From contig NZ_JADFFL010000005.1 in NCBI RefSeq assembly GCF_015222005.1, positions 1 to 64,000 on the forward strand: a DNA stretch of 64,000 nucleotides, written 5' to 3'. The stretch comes from Mucilaginibacter myungsuensis (lineage in GTDB: Bacteria; Bacteroidota; Bacteroidia; Sphingobacteriales; Sphingobacteriaceae). The notes under the pieces are model-generated. The model was given only the letters and a program-made list of their open reading frames with translations, was not told where the DNA came from and made no database searches. Numbering within the stretch: position 1 is the stretch's first letter; each line of letters opens with the position of its first letter. Shown piece by piece: positions 1 to 9,404 of this stretch. The translations under genes and the position numbers were made by a program.

Positions 1-53
<53 letters not shown>

Positions 54-371
54 AAATGTTTTGTTTGTATCCAGACCCTATTATAATAATAGAAATCTGT
101 TTTTTGATGTTATTGTCAGCCGAAGCCGACCATCGTGTATCTTTATACAGATCCTGTTCGTTTTGTTAATATAACCATCGTACAATTGTGCGATCGTTAC
201 ACTACATGATATCCATTACTTAAAAGAACTTTTTCGCGTCACCATCTCGGCTCGGCTTTTATGTTTTGCGGTAATTAAACCGTTAAACTTCTTATTTCAA
301 TTTCGCCTTCCGTTGCGGTCAGCTTTCCTTTTCGTTTCTTTTTGAAGTTTCCTTCGTTCGTTTCGGGAGTG
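54..371 (-). other. rRNA operon leader
   Basis: No gene is visible between the 16S start and the promoter at 372-402. Transcription leftward from that promoter would give a leader of about 310 nt, expected to hold processing stems and antitermination signals. I did not identify those elements individually. Confidence 0.6.
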
Positions 372-402
372 CAAAGGTAGGTTTTATTTCATTCATGCCA
401 AA
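372..402 (-). promoter_or_regulatory. Bacteroidota-type promoter of the rRNA operon
   Basis: On the minus strand TTTG (399-402) is followed after exactly 19 nt by TACCTTTG (372-379), matching the Bacteroidota primary sigma consensus TTTG-N19-TAnnTTTG. It points to the 16S gene and an A+T-rich stretch lies just upstream, as expected for a strong rRNA promoter. Confidence 0.75.
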
Positions 403-486
403 TATTTCTCAAATAAAATTTCAAATAATTCGCAAGGCACTCATTTACAGTGCAATATTTTTGAATGAATTTATAGGCGCTATCAG

Positions 487-1356
487 CTACAGATCCAAAA
501 ACTCCTTTTTATAATCGTTAGGCCGTTTTTTCATCACTTCTTTAAAAAGTTTATTGAAGTTAGACATGGTACCAAAACCCGACCTTTCGGCTATAACCGC
601 TATGCTCAGATCCGTTTCAACAAGCAATTTGCAAGCGTATTTCACTCTTAACTCTGAAATGAACTTAGAGAAACCCTTATTAGTAGCCGTAGTAAAATAC
701 CTGCTGAATGATGTGGGTGTCATATATAACATATCGGCAAGGTCATTCAAACGGATCTTTTTGCGATAGTTCTTTAATATATACTCGTAAACGCTGCTCA
801 TCCGGTCGCTCTCCTCCTTCTTTACCGGGTCAGCGTATTCGGTGTGGGACAGGTATTGATAGTCTTTAGTGGTCGACAATAGGTTCAGTATCCTTAATAG
901 ATGTATAAAGGAATTCAGCCCGCTTAGCTCAATTAGTTCGTGCATCAAGCGGATCACCTCCTCTTTAACATCACCATAAAAACTCAATCCCCTACCCGAC
1001 CGCTTGAACAATTTTTGCAATTGCAGCATTTCTTCTTTAGCCATCAGGTGCTCTCCTAATAAGCTTTCCTGCAGGTAGATCACCACCCCTTTTACTTTAA
1101 GGTTACTTCCTTTTTCAAAATAAGCTTCGTCGCTCCGCCAAAGGTGTGGCAGATTAGATCCGGTCAATACCAACTCGCTCGGACCGAACGATCTGATGCT
1201 ATCACCTATAAATAAAGTGCCTGTACCTTCCAGCGGAACGAATAGCTGATATTCGGAGTGCGAGTGCCATACAGGGTCAAAATGTTTATCCTCCAGATAC
1301 TTCACCATAAACACTTGCGACTCGGGGATGGATGATTTGTGTATGGCGGGCTTCAT
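487..1356 (-). CDS. AraC-family transcriptional regulator
   Basis: A 289-residue protein with an N-terminal cupin-like sensor region (His-rich 'HSHSEYQLFVPLEG' near residue 35) and a C-terminal pair of helix-turn-helix motifs from about residue 185 ('LNDLADMLYMTPTSFSRYF', then 'IAVIAERSGFGTMSNFNKLF'). This is the standard layout of sugar-responsive AraC proteins. It is transcribed divergently from the oxidoreductase operon beginning at 1505, with a 148-bp shared upstream region, so it is the obvious candidate regulator of that operon (inference). It lies directly upstream of the rRNA operon, in the same direction. The ligand is unknown. Confidence 0.9.
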   Translation of the reverse strand: MKPAIHKSSIPESQVFMVKYLEDKHFDPVWHSHSEYQLFVPLEGTGTLFIGDSIRSFGPSELVLTGSNLPHLWRSDEAYFEKGSNLKVKGVVIYLQESLLGEHLMAKEEMLQLQKLFKRSGRGLSFYGDVKEEVIRLMHELIELSGLNSFIHLLRILNLLSTTKDYQYLSHTEYADPVKKEESDRMSSVYEYILKNYRKKIRLNDLADMLYMTPTSFSRYFTTATNKGFSKFISELRVKYACKLLVETDLSIAVIAERSGFGTMSNFNKLFKEVMKKRPNDYKKEFLDL

Positions 1357-1504
1357 ACTCGTTATTTTTTGCAGCGATAGCCGACCAAATTACAAGATCA
1401 ATGATAAAATACAGTCAATATCTGATAAAAAACAAAAAGCGTTGCCCTGCATATTTGTATATCCCATCGCCAATAATGGGACAGAACCTCTTTAAATTGC
1501 TTTC

Positions 1505-4444
1505 ATGAAAAAATACGTTGCTATAGCGGCCGTTTGCCTGGTCGCCATTATTAGTTTTAACGGCATCTACAAAAAGGCCGAGGGGCCGCACCGTTTGGAG
1601 ATATTGCTGCTCGGCCATAACTCTGAGCATCATAACTCCGAAAAATTTGCCGAGATCGTTCAGCAAGCTTTTTTTAAGGACGGTATCAACATTAGTTACA
1701 CTACGGATCCTAATGACCTGAACGACGCCAATCTTGCGCATTACGACGGTTTGATGATCTACGCCAATCACGATACGATCACTCCGTCGCAAGAAAAAGC
1801 ACTGATCAACTATGTAAAAAGCGGCAAGGGATTTATCCCGGTACACTGTGCATCTTGGTGTTTCCGTAATTCTGAAGAATACATTAAGATGGTGGGTGGA
1901 CAATTCAGTACGCATAAAACGGATACGTTCACTACGGTCATCGTCGACAAAAAACACCAGATCATGAAAGGCATCACGCCTTTTAATACTTGGGATGAGA
2001 CCTATGTACACAGCAAGATCAACAAAGACATACATGTACTGACCGAACGTGTAGAAGGCGACCATCACGAACCTTACACCTGGACCAACCAATATGGTAA
2101 AGGCCGCGTTTTCTACACCGCTTACGGTCACGATCAACGTACCTGGAAAAACCCGGAGTTTTTGAAACTTTTGGAGAACGGCCTCGTTTGGGCTGTCGGC
2201 AAAAAAGCAGCTAAGGACTTAGCAAAACTGTCAAAACCAACCCCGGCTTACACCGATGCCGATATCCCTAACTATGAGAACCGCAATCCAAAGCCGAAAT
2301 TACAAGCGGCACTCTCCCCCGCCGAATCGCAATTGCTAACGCAGATACCGGTAGGTTTTAAAATGCAATTATTTGCTGCTGAACCGGATATTGAAAAACC
2401 GATAGCCATGGCTTGGGACGAAAAAGGCAGGTTGTGGATATTAGAAACCATCGATTATCCAAATACTGTTCGAGAGGATAAAGGACAGGGTTTGGATCGT
2501 ATTAAAATATGTGAGGATACCAATGGCGACGGCAAAGCTGACAAGTTCACCATTTTTGCCGATAAACTTAATATCCCTACCAGCATTGTATTTGCTCGTG
2601 GCGGTGTGATCGTATCCCAAGCACCGGACATGATCTTTTTAAAAGATTCCGACGGCGATGACAAGGCTGACGTACGCGAGAAGATCGTCAGCGGCTTTGG
2701 CACTTTCGATACGCACGCAGGCCCGTCTAACTTAAAATATGGCTTTGATAACAAAATATGGGCTACCGTAGGTTATTCAGGATTTAAGGGTACCGTTGGT
2801 GGTCAACGTTTTGATTTCAATCAGGCCGCATTCCGTTTTACTGCCGATGGTAAATGGATGGAACATTTAGGCACTACCAGCAATAATACCTGGGGCTTAG
2901 GTCTGTCAGAGAAGAATGATGTCTTTATCTCTACAGCTAACAACTCGCATAGTGACTATTTGGGTATACCATTTTCGTATCTTAACCGTGTAGGAATGCC
3001 GGGATGGGAGTCAGTTAAGAAAATAGAAGGCCATTACGGTATGCACGTAGTGACCAAAAATTTAAGGCAGGTAGACGTTTTCAACGGCTTTACCGCTGCC
3101 GCCGGGCACAACTTGTACACCGCAAGGAATTTCCCTCAAGAGTACTGGAACAAGATCGCCTTTGTGAACGAGCCTACCGGCCGTGTGATCCACCGCGCTG
3201 TGCTCGAACCTGACGGCGCCGGTTTTAAAGAAAAAGATGGTTGGAACTTTTTAGCAAGTGCCGATGAGTGGTTGGCACCCGTACAAAGCGAAGTTGGCCC
3301 TGATGGTGCTGTTTGGTTAGCTGATTGGTATAACTTTATCATCCAACACAACCCTACCCCGCGGGGATTTGAGAACGGTAAGGGTAACGCCTACATCAAC
3401 CCGCTGCGCGATCGTACGCACGGCCGTATCTATCGCATCGTTTACGATGGCGCTAAGCCTTCAGCTATAACCAAGTTGGATAAGAACAACCCGGAAGAAC
3501 TATTGGCTGCGTTAAAGAACGATAATATGTTCTGGAGGATGACAGCGCAACGCCTGATCGTTGAAGGTGGCTACAAACAGTTAGCCGCCCAGCTATACGC
3601 GATGATACAAAATAAAGACCTTGATGATATTGGCAATAACCCTGCTGCGTTGCACGCCTTATGGACCTTACATGGTTTAGGCTTGATCAACGCAAACAAT
3701 GCGGAGGGAATGAGGGCTGCCGAGCAAGCATTAAACCATACTGCCCCTGCCGTACGTAAAGCCGCAATACAGGTTCTGCCTTTGACTGCGTCATCGGCCA
3801 ATAGCATTGTGAGCGCAGGTTTACTAAATGATATTAACCTTAACACCCGCCTTGCAGCGGTATTAGCAATTGCTGATATGCCGGCATCCGACGCGATCGG
3901 AGAGCGCTTGTTAGCCGCACAAAAGGTACCGCAGAACATGAACGACTATTGGTTGACCCGTGCTTTTAAAATTGCGATCACCACACACGTAAAAGGTGCT
4001 TTGGAAAAGTTGAGAGCTGCCACTGCTGAAGCTGCCAGCAAAGCTGACCTCGCCCGTACAAGACCGGACCAGATAGTTAAGATCAACGTGGTACAGAATG
4101 CCATGAAGTATGACATCAAGGAGTTTACGGTAAAAGCCGGCAGCATGATCGAGGTAGAGTTCAAAAACCCTGATTTTATGCAGCATAACTTATTGATATT
4201 GCAAAGAGGTAGTTTAGAGAAAGTTGGCCTTGCCGCTGATAAATTAGCACAAGACCCTAAAGGCCTGGAGCAAAACTACATCCCTAAAATGCCCGAGGTT
4301 TTATTTGCCACCAAGCTGATCAACCCTCAGGAGACCATTAAACTCAAATTCAGGGCACCGGCCGATGCGGGCGACTATCCATTCATCTGCTCTTTCCCGG
4401 GTCACTGGAGGATCATGAGCGGTGTAATGAAAGTGACTAAATAA
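1505..4444 (+). CDS. ThuA / PVC-type dehydrogenase-like propeller / azurin-like cupredoxin fusion
   Basis: A 979-residue secreted or lipid-anchored multidomain protein. An N-terminal hydrophobic segment is followed by a ThuA-like domain (about residues 30-235, 'LLLGHNSEHHNSEKF'), a six-bladed propeller of the PVC-type membrane-bound dehydrogenase family (about 280-630, 'FKMQLFAAEPDIEKPIAMAW'), a helical HEAT-like region (about 650-840), and a C-terminal cupredoxin. The last has His894, then C962-SFPG-H967-WRI-M971, the same Cys/His/Met spacing as azurin (CTFPGHSALM), so a type 1 copper site is predicted. No CxxCH heme motif is present, although relatives often end in cytochrome c. It is first in an operon with an epimerase-like protein (9 nt later) and a Gfo/Idh/MocA protein, suggesting periplasmic sugar or polyol oxidation with copper-based electron transfer (inference). 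Confidence 0.85.
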   Translation: MKKYVAIAAVCLVAIISFNGIYKKAEGPHRLEILLLGHNSEHHNSEKFAEIVQQAFFKDGINISYTTDPNDLNDANLAHYDGLMIYANHDTITPSQEKALINYVKSGKGFIPVHCASWCFRNSEEYIKMVGGQFSTHKTDTFTTVIVDKKHQIMKGITPFNTWDETYVHSKINKDIHVLTERVEGDHHEPYTWTNQYGKGRVFYTAYGHDQRTWKNPEFLKLLENGLVWAVGKKAAKDLAKLSKPTPAYTDADIPNYENRNPKPKLQAALSPAESQLLTQIPVGFKMQLFAAEPDIEKPIAMAWDEKGRLWILETIDYPNTVREDKGQGLDRIKICEDTNGDGKADKFTIFADKLNIPTSIVFARGGVIVSQAPDMIFLKDSDGDDKADVREKIVSGFGTFDTHAGPSNLKYGFDNKIWATVGYSGFKGTVGGQRFDFNQAAFRFTADGKWMEHLGTTSNNTWGLGLSEKNDVFISTANNSHSDYLGIPFSYLNRVGMPGWESVKKIEGHYGMHVVTKNLRQVDVFNGFTAAAGHNLYTARNFPQEYWNKIAFVNEPTGRVIHRAVLEPDGAGFKEKDGWNFLASADEWLAPVQSEVGPDGAVWLADWYNFIIQHNPTPRGFENGKGNAYINPLRDRTHGRIYRIVYDGAKPSAITKLDKNNPEELLAALKNDNMFWRMTAQRLIVEGGYKQLAAQLYAMIQNKDLDDIGNNPAALHALWTLHGLGLINANNAEGMRAAEQALNHTAPAVRKAAIQVLPLTASSANSIVSAGLLNDINLNTRLAAVLAIADMPASDAIGERLLAAQKVPQNMNDYWLTRAFKIAITTHVKGALEKLRAATAEAASKADLARTRPDQIVKINVVQNAMKYDIKEFTVKAGSMIEVEFKNPDFMQHNLLILQRGSLEKVGLAADKLAQDPKGLEQNYIPKMPEVLFATKLINPQETIKLKFRAPADAGDYPFICSFPGHWRIMSGVMKVTK

Positions 4445-4453
4445 AGATCAGCT

Positions 4454-5314
4454 ATGCCATCAAACATAACCTTCGGGGTGAGCACATGGCTGTTCACCTC
4501 TCCTTTCCAAACATCATCAATAGACGAACTATTCCCTAAAATCAAAGCCATGGGCTTTGACACAGTTGAGATAGCAGTAGAAGATCCCGCATTGATAGAC
4601 GGACAAACCGTTAAAGAGGCGTTGGATAAATACCAGTTAAAAGCGATCGTTTGCGGAGCCTTTGGACCAACACGCGACCTGACGAGTGAAGATCCGGCTG
4701 TGCATGCTAATTGTTTCAACTATATAAAAGAATGCATGGACCTATGCGCACTTTGGGATACCAAATTCTTTGCCGGGCCAATGTATTCGGCAGTGGGCAA
4801 AGCAAGGATGTTATCGCCCGAGAAGCGAAAGATGGAATGGTATTTGGCCGTAGCCAACTTGCGCAAAGTTTGCCAAATGGCTGCCGACCGAGGTTTGGAG
4901 ATCGCGATAGAACCGCTGAACAGGTTCGAGTCGGATCTGGTCAATACCGCTGCCGATGCCTTACGGATGGTAAATGATATCGACCATTCGGCTGCTAAGA
5001 TATTGTTGGACGGTTTCCACATGAATATCGAGGAACCAAGCATCGAGCAAGCCATCAAAACAGCGGGCGATAAACTGATCCACGTACAAGTAGCCGAGAA
5101 TTATCGCGGCACGCCTGGAACGGGGCAGGTTAATTGGGATGCTTATAAGCGTGGATTGGACGCTATCAATTATCAAGGCACTATCTCGATAGAAAGCTTT
5201 ACACCCGATAATAAAGAGTTGGCACAAGCGGTATGTATTTGGCACCCGTTAGCCGAGAGTCAGGATAAATTTGCCTCGGAGGGATTAGCGTTCCTCAAAC
5301 AACAATTCAGTTAG
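4454..5314 (+). CDS. Sugar phosphate isomerase/epimerase family TIM-barrel protein
   Basis: A 286-residue AP-endonuclease-2-like TIM barrel of the family that includes D-tagatose/D-psicose 3-epimerases. Visible landmarks are 'VEIAVEDP' early, 'IAIEPLNRFESD' (the metal-binding Glu), 'LLDGFHMNIEE' (Asp and His ligands), 'HVQVAENYRGTPGTG' and 'ISIESF' (final Glu). These fit the Glu-Asp-His-Glu metal site of ketose 3-epimerases. No signal peptide, so cytoplasmic. It follows the ThuA fusion by 9 nt and precedes the oxidoreductase by 22 nt, so the three are co-transcribed. The substrate cannot be told from sequence. Confidence 0.85.
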   Translation: MPSNITFGVSTWLFTSPFQTSSIDELFPKIKAMGFDTVEIAVEDPALIDGQTVKEALDKYQLKAIVCGAFGPTRDLTSEDPAVHANCFNYIKECMDLCALWDTKFFAGPMYSAVGKARMLSPEKRKMEWYLAVANLRKVCQMAADRGLEIAIEPLNRFESDLVNTAADALRMVNDIDHSAAKILLDGFHMNIEEPSIEQAIKTAGDKLIHVQVAENYRGTPGTGQVNWDAYKRGLDAINYQGTISIESFTPDNKELAQAVCIWHPLAESQDKFASEGLAFLKQQFS

Positions 5315-5336
5315 ACCATCATTCAAAACATTCGAT

Positions 5337-6452
5337 ATGGAAAATAAAAAGATCAACATAGCCATCGTGGGCTTAGGTTTCGGTGCGGAATTTATCCCGA
5401 TCTACCAACGTCACCCTAACGCAAATATGTACGCCATTTGTCAGCGCGACCATACCAAGCTGCACCAGATCGGCGATAGCTACGGTATTGAAAAACGCTA
5501 CACCGACTTCGATGAGTTATTGAAAGACCCTGAGGTTGACGCGGTACACATCAATACCCCTATCCAAAACCACGCCGAGCAATCATTAAAAGCTTTGCGT
5601 GCAGGTAAACATGTAGCTTGTACCGTACCCATGGCTACATCGGTAGAAGATTGCCGCCTGATCGTTGAGGCGGTTAAAGAGACCGGCCTCACCTACATGA
5701 TGATGGAGACGGTGATCTACAGCCGCGAGTTCCTTTTCGTAAAAGAGCTTTACGAAAATGGCGAATTAGGCCGATTGCAATTCCTCCGTGCATCACATCA
5801 ACAGGAAATGGCCGGATGGCCGGGCTATTGGGAAGGTTTGCCGCCCATGCATTACGCCACCCACTGCGTCGGCCCAGTATTGGCTTTGGCTAAAGCTGAT
5901 GCGGAATATGTGTCATGTTTTGGATCGGGACGTATTGATGAAGAGCTGATACCTAAGTATGGATCACCATTTGCTATCGAAAGTTGCCATATCAAATTTA
6001 AAGATTCTGACCTGTCCGCTGAGGTGACGCGCTCGCTATTCAATACTGCTCGTCAGTACCGCGAGAGCTTTGATGTTTATGGTTCTAAAAAGTCTTTCGA
6101 GTGGACATTGGTAGAGCATGAACAATCAGTGATCCATACCGGGGAAACGCCTGAAAAAGTAACTATTCCAGATTACGCGCATTTGCTACCTGCCGAGATA
6201 CAAGCCTTCACCACCGGCGGTGTTTATAACGATGATGAGAACCAGCACCTTTCATTTATCCAAGGATCCGGTCACGGCGGATCACATCCGCATTTGGTCA
6301 ATGAGTTTGTGATGGCTTTGGTGGATCAGCGCCAACCGTTCCCGAATGCGCGGCAGTCGGCTAATATTACCTGTGTGGGGATCTTGGCGCACGAGTCGGC
6401 TATGGCGGGTGGCGAGAAGATCAGTTTGCCGGATTTTACCTTGGTCGACTGA
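5337..6452 (+). CDS. Gfo/Idh/MocA-family oxidoreductase
   Basis: A 371-residue NAD(P)-dependent sugar oxidoreductase. The Rossmann fold starts near residue 7 ('IAIVGLGFGAEFIPIY', GxGxxxE-type), with 'HINTPIQNHAEQSLKALRAG' at the end of the nucleotide domain and the usual 'GKHVACTVPMA' (Thr where many relatives have Glu-Lys-Pro). The second half is the alpha/beta substrate domain, ending with 'AHESAMAGGEKISLPDF'. Cytoplasmic. Last gene of the operon, closed by the hairpin at 6495-6524. With the epimerase-like protein it could interconvert or reduce keto-sugars made by the upstream periplasmic enzyme (inference). Confidence 0.9.
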   Translation: MENKKINIAIVGLGFGAEFIPIYQRHPNANMYAICQRDHTKLHQIGDSYGIEKRYTDFDELLKDPEVDAVHINTPIQNHAEQSLKALRAGKHVACTVPMATSVEDCRLIVEAVKETGLTYMMMETVIYSREFLFVKELYENGELGRLQFLRASHQQEMAGWPGYWEGLPPMHYATHCVGPVLALAKADAEYVSCFGSGRIDEELIPKYGSPFAIESCHIKFKDSDLSAEVTRSLFNTARQYRESFDVYGSKKSFEWTLVEHEQSVIHTGETPEKVTIPDYAHLLPAEIQAFTTGGVYNDDENQHLSFIQGSGHGGSHPHLVNEFVMALVDQRQPFPNARQSANITCVGILAHESAMAGGEKISLPDFTLVD

Positions 6453-6494
6453 CAGCACATACAGAAGGTCATCTACTCTAAACACAATATTGTT

Positions 6495-6524
6495 AAAAGC
6501 CATCCCTTAAACGGGGTGGCTTTT
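6495..6524 (+). terminator. Rho-independent terminator of the sugar operon
   Basis: AAAAGCCA(T)CCC, a short loop, then GGG(G)TGGCTTTT forms a strong stem ending in a T run, 43 nt after the oxidoreductase stop codon. The A/T flanks allow it to work in both directions. Confidence 0.8.
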
Positions 6525-6652
6525 CGTGTTGGATCACTGGCGTTCGATCAGTAAGCCATAATACAGAAATACACTTATCGTTCAAGGTAAAAATTTAAAG
6601 TAAAAACATTCCCAAAAGATGTTTTTACTTAATTTTAGGCGGACAAATTTTA

Positions 6653-7954
6653 TTGGGACCATTGCACGCATCTAACTATTTTCTGAAGCTAAAAAAGATC
6701 GTTGCCGGTCACCCGGAAAAGTTCCCGCTTACCGATCGTATCTTCCATTCGTTGCTGGCCATTAGTATGGCGGCGCTGATCTACAATATCCCGCTCAATA
6801 TATTCGTCGGTCTGCCCTTGATCGCAGTTGCGAGCGCAGTATCGTGTGGGTTGGTGGCTTTTATCTACTACCTTTCCCGGTATCGCCACAAAACTGCCGT
6901 TGCCAGGCTATTGTATTGCATTACCGGCACTACCTTATTTTTCATCAATTACTTTCTCAACTCAGGTATCGACGGACCTACGGGCTATTTCTTTATCCTC
7001 ATTATGGTGGCCAACGTGGCTATTGCCCCGGTTAAGGAATACTGGTTTTGGGTCGGCGGCAATATCCTGATCGTTGCGGGTTTGCATGCTATACAATACT
7101 ATAACCCATCATCAGTCCCGTACACCTACCCTGCCAAGATCGACAGGTATGTGGATAACGCCTCTGCCTATGCTACCGTAGTGCTGGTGATACTTGCCTG
7201 CTTTTACGCTATCCGTAAACATTATGATGCAGAGCGTTTAGAGGCCCAGCAGAACGCGGCCAAACTAAGCCAGCTGGATGCGGAGAAGAACAAGCTATTC
7301 TCTATCATCGGTCACGATCTGCGCAGTCCGCTGGCGCATATTCAGGGATACCTGGAATTGTTGGCCGAACATGACCTGACCGATGAGGAACGTCGCGACA
7401 TCAAAGCCCAATTACTTGCCTCTACCCGGGGGACTTTGGATATGCTTAACAACGTCCTCAACTGGTCTAAGAACCAGATGAGCGGGGTGACATTCCTTAA
7501 AGAGCAACTGGATGTTAAGCAGTTATTGGAACAGCAAATGCAGTTGGCAACCAACATTGCTATGCGTAAGCATATCGATCTGATCACAGAGATAGAACCA
7601 CATGCCGGTATTTGGGGTAACGCGGATATGGTGCAGCTGATCGTACGCAACCTGGTAAACAATGCCATCAAATTTACCCTGCCCAACGGTTGGATCAAGC
7701 TTAACGTCACTACCAAAAAAAGTAAAACGCTTATCGCGATATCAGATAGCGGCACCGGCAGCCCCGAGCAATTTGGCGAGCAGGTATTTCAACTAAGCGG
7801 GCGCAGCAGTGTAGGCACTGCTAACGAGAAAGGCGTAGGCCTGGGTCTGGTACTGTGCCGCGAATACACCTTAGCGCTGGATGGTAAGATATGGTTCGAG
7901 CATGATGCATTAAGCGGGACCACCTTTTATGTAGAACTGCCTGCTACGGTTTGA
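6653..7954 (+). CDS. Membrane sensor histidine kinase
   Basis: A 433-residue kinase. Residues ~30-195 hold six hydrophobic membrane segments, followed by a short helical linker, the HisKA H-box ('SIIGHDLRSPL', His221), the N-box ('LVRNLVNNAIKF') and a G1 box written DSGTG rather than the common DxGxG-I form, then 'GVGLGLVLC'. The start used here is TTG; the next in-frame ATG is at residue 39, inside the first membrane segment, which favours the TTG. No periplasmic sensor domain is seen, so the membrane part is probably the sensor. No response regulator gene is adjacent, so the partner is unknown. Confidence 0.85.
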   Translation: MGPLHASNYFLKLKKIVAGHPEKFPLTDRIFHSLLAISMAALIYNIPLNIFVGLPLIAVASAVSCGLVAFIYYLSRYRHKTAVARLLYCITGTTLFFINYFLNSGIDGPTGYFFILIMVANVAIAPVKEYWFWVGGNILIVAGLHAIQYYNPSSVPYTYPAKIDRYVDNASAYATVVLVILACFYAIRKHYDAERLEAQQNAAKLSQLDAEKNKLFSIIGHDLRSPLAHIQGYLELLAEHDLTDEERRDIKAQLLASTRGTLDMLNNVLNWSKNQMSGVTFLKEQLDVKQLLEQQMQLATNIAMRKHIDLITEIEPHAGIWGNADMVQLIVRNLVNNAIKFTLPNGWIKLNVTTKKSKTLIAISDSGTGSPEQFGEQVFQLSGRSSVGTANEKGVGLGLVLCREYTLALDGKIWFEHDALSGTTFYVELPATV

Positions 7955-7962
7955 TCATTCAC

Positions 7963-8046
7963 CGATCGTTCACGCGTGAACACGAGGCACCCGACTAATG
8001 CAACTATTTGACTGTCAATATCAAACTTTTTCGTCGTGAACGATCG
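7963..8046. repeat. Inverted repeat downstream of the histidine kinase
   Basis: CGATCGTTCAC (7963-7973) is repeated in inverted form as GTGAACGATCG (8036-8046). The left arm also sits in a smaller palindrome, GTTCACGCGTGAAC (7969-7982). The 404-bp gap 7955-8358 holds no gene I can support; this and the hairpin at 8204 are the only structures seen. Confidence 0.6.
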
Positions 8047-8203
8047 GGGATGAACGCCAAACTTCAACTAATTGAATATTAGTTTATTATAAATAAAATG
8101 GCGGGATACACCCGTGAACAACCTTTTGCGACAAAAGAGGATTGTCAAAGTAAATGTCAGACATAAATTCGCTATGACAGAAAGTGGCTAATTTGCACAC
8201 GTC

Positions 8204-8227
8204 GTACTTTTTCTTGATAAAAAGTAC
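8204..8227. repeat. Hairpin GTACTTTTT / AAAAAGTAC
   Basis: GTACTTTTT, a 6-nt loop CTTGAT, then AAAAAGTAC. Similar 'acttttt-cttgat-aaaaagt' hairpins are widespread between genes of Bacteroidota (recalled, not searched). It sits about 130 bp beyond the 3' end of the leftward WYL regulator gene, where it could act as a terminator. Confidence 0.5.
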
Positions 8228-8358
8228 CAAAGATCAAGACAGCGCTAATGCTTCTGCGCACAGGCCTCTCCCCTGCAGCCGACCAATTGCCCGTACCGCA
8301 CATACCAAATGCATTGGCCGACTCACCCGAAGCCAAACCGCTGTCGGGAAAAAGAGAC

Positions 8359-9402
8359 CTATTCAAGCTCCCCCACTGGCTCCTTCATCGGCAGATCATA
8401 AATATCCAGCGTTTGCTGCAATTGCCGTCTGATCTGCCTGACCAAAGCCCGCGGACCTAATACCCGCATCTTGGAGCCGAAACCTAACAACTCGCGTTCC
8501 AACTCAAAATTCAGGATCACCCGGATGCTGAATATCGTACCGCTATCGTCCGCGCTTAGTATTTTTTGAGAGTGGTGCAACGGCTTGGTGATCACATAGG
8601 GCGCGTTAGCTTTGTCTATCCAAAATACCACTTCGCAGTCGCGCTGGTTAATGGTCTTGGTCACGCCGATCACGTCGTTGTAGTAATTCGCAAAGTCCAC
8701 CACGGTGTTCTCGCGGTAAGGCTCATCGCCAATGGTTACGGAATGGATCCTGTCCAAAGCCAAATTAAGCAGCGGACTATTCTTTTTATGCGCCACACCC
8801 AGTACGAACCATCGGTTACGGTATTCCTTCAACAAATAGGCACTAAAACAAAAAGTACTAGCATCCCTGGCCCTGAACGATTGATAGGTAACGCAAATGC
8901 TCTGCTTAGCCACGATCAGCTTCCGGATCACCTCTATCCATTCCAGCCCCTTCAGATTGTCGTTCTTTTCAAAATCGATCACCGGGGCGCTGTGCGTTTT
9001 TTGGGTATAGATCTTATCCTCCAGCTTGCTCACCATCTCGTTCAGGTCGGTAAAGTGGTTAAAGCCTTTAAATTGTTTCAGCAGATCGGATACCTCGCCC
9101 AACACCTGCAGATCGTGGTTATTGAGGGGGATATTGGTGATACTGTAGTTCTTATCGCTATAGGTATAATACTTTTTATCGATCACCTCGATCGGTGCCT
9201 CGTAACCCAGCTTATTGCTGCGCATCATCTCGATATCGCCCTGCACAGTGCGTCGGCTTACGCCGCTATCGATACCCTGATACTCGTACAAGGCATGGCC
9301 ACACGCATTGATCAGATCGTCCAGCGTCCATTTCTTGAAGCGGTTTTGCAAGCACTGGTCTATGGTGCGATAGCGAATAAGGGCGTTGCGGTTTACGGGC
9401 AT
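8359..9402 (-). CDS. WYL-domain transcriptional regulator
   Basis: A 347-residue protein with an N-terminal winged helix-turn-helix (about residues 5-60; 'SRRTVQGDIEMMRSNKLGYEAP' contains the recognition helix) and a central to C-terminal WYL domain ('IRKLIVAKQSICVTYQSF', 'FCFSAYLLKEYRNRWFVLGV'), then a C-terminal extension 'FGSKMRVLGPRALVRQIRRQL' typical of the family. WYL domains bind nucleic-acid ligands in several characterised regulators. It lies 2 nt after the gene at 9405-9710 and diverges from rtcB at 10028, so control of RNA repair is a reasonable guess (inference). Confidence 0.9.
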   Translation of the reverse strand: MPVNRNALIRYRTIDQCLQNRFKKWTLDDLINACGHALYEYQGIDSGVSRRTVQGDIEMMRSNKLGYEAPIEVIDKKYYTYSDKNYSITNIPLNNHDLQVLGEVSDLLKQFKGFNHFTDLNEMVSKLEDKIYTQKTHSAPVIDFEKNDNLKGLEWIEVIRKLIVAKQSICVTYQSFRARDASTFCFSAYLLKEYRNRWFVLGVAHKKNSPLLNLALDRIHSVTIGDEPYRENTVVDFANYYNDVIGVTKTINQRDCEVVFWIDKANAPYVITKPLHHSQKILSADDSGTIFSIRVILNFELERELLGFGSKMRVLGPRALVRQIRRQLQQTLDIYDLPMKEPVGELE

Positions 9403-9404
9403 AC

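Noticed and set aside
1415..2137. 240-codon open frame on the minus strand inside the ThuA fusion gene
   Set aside because: It lies wholly antisense to a gene with clear domains and encodes no recognisable pattern.
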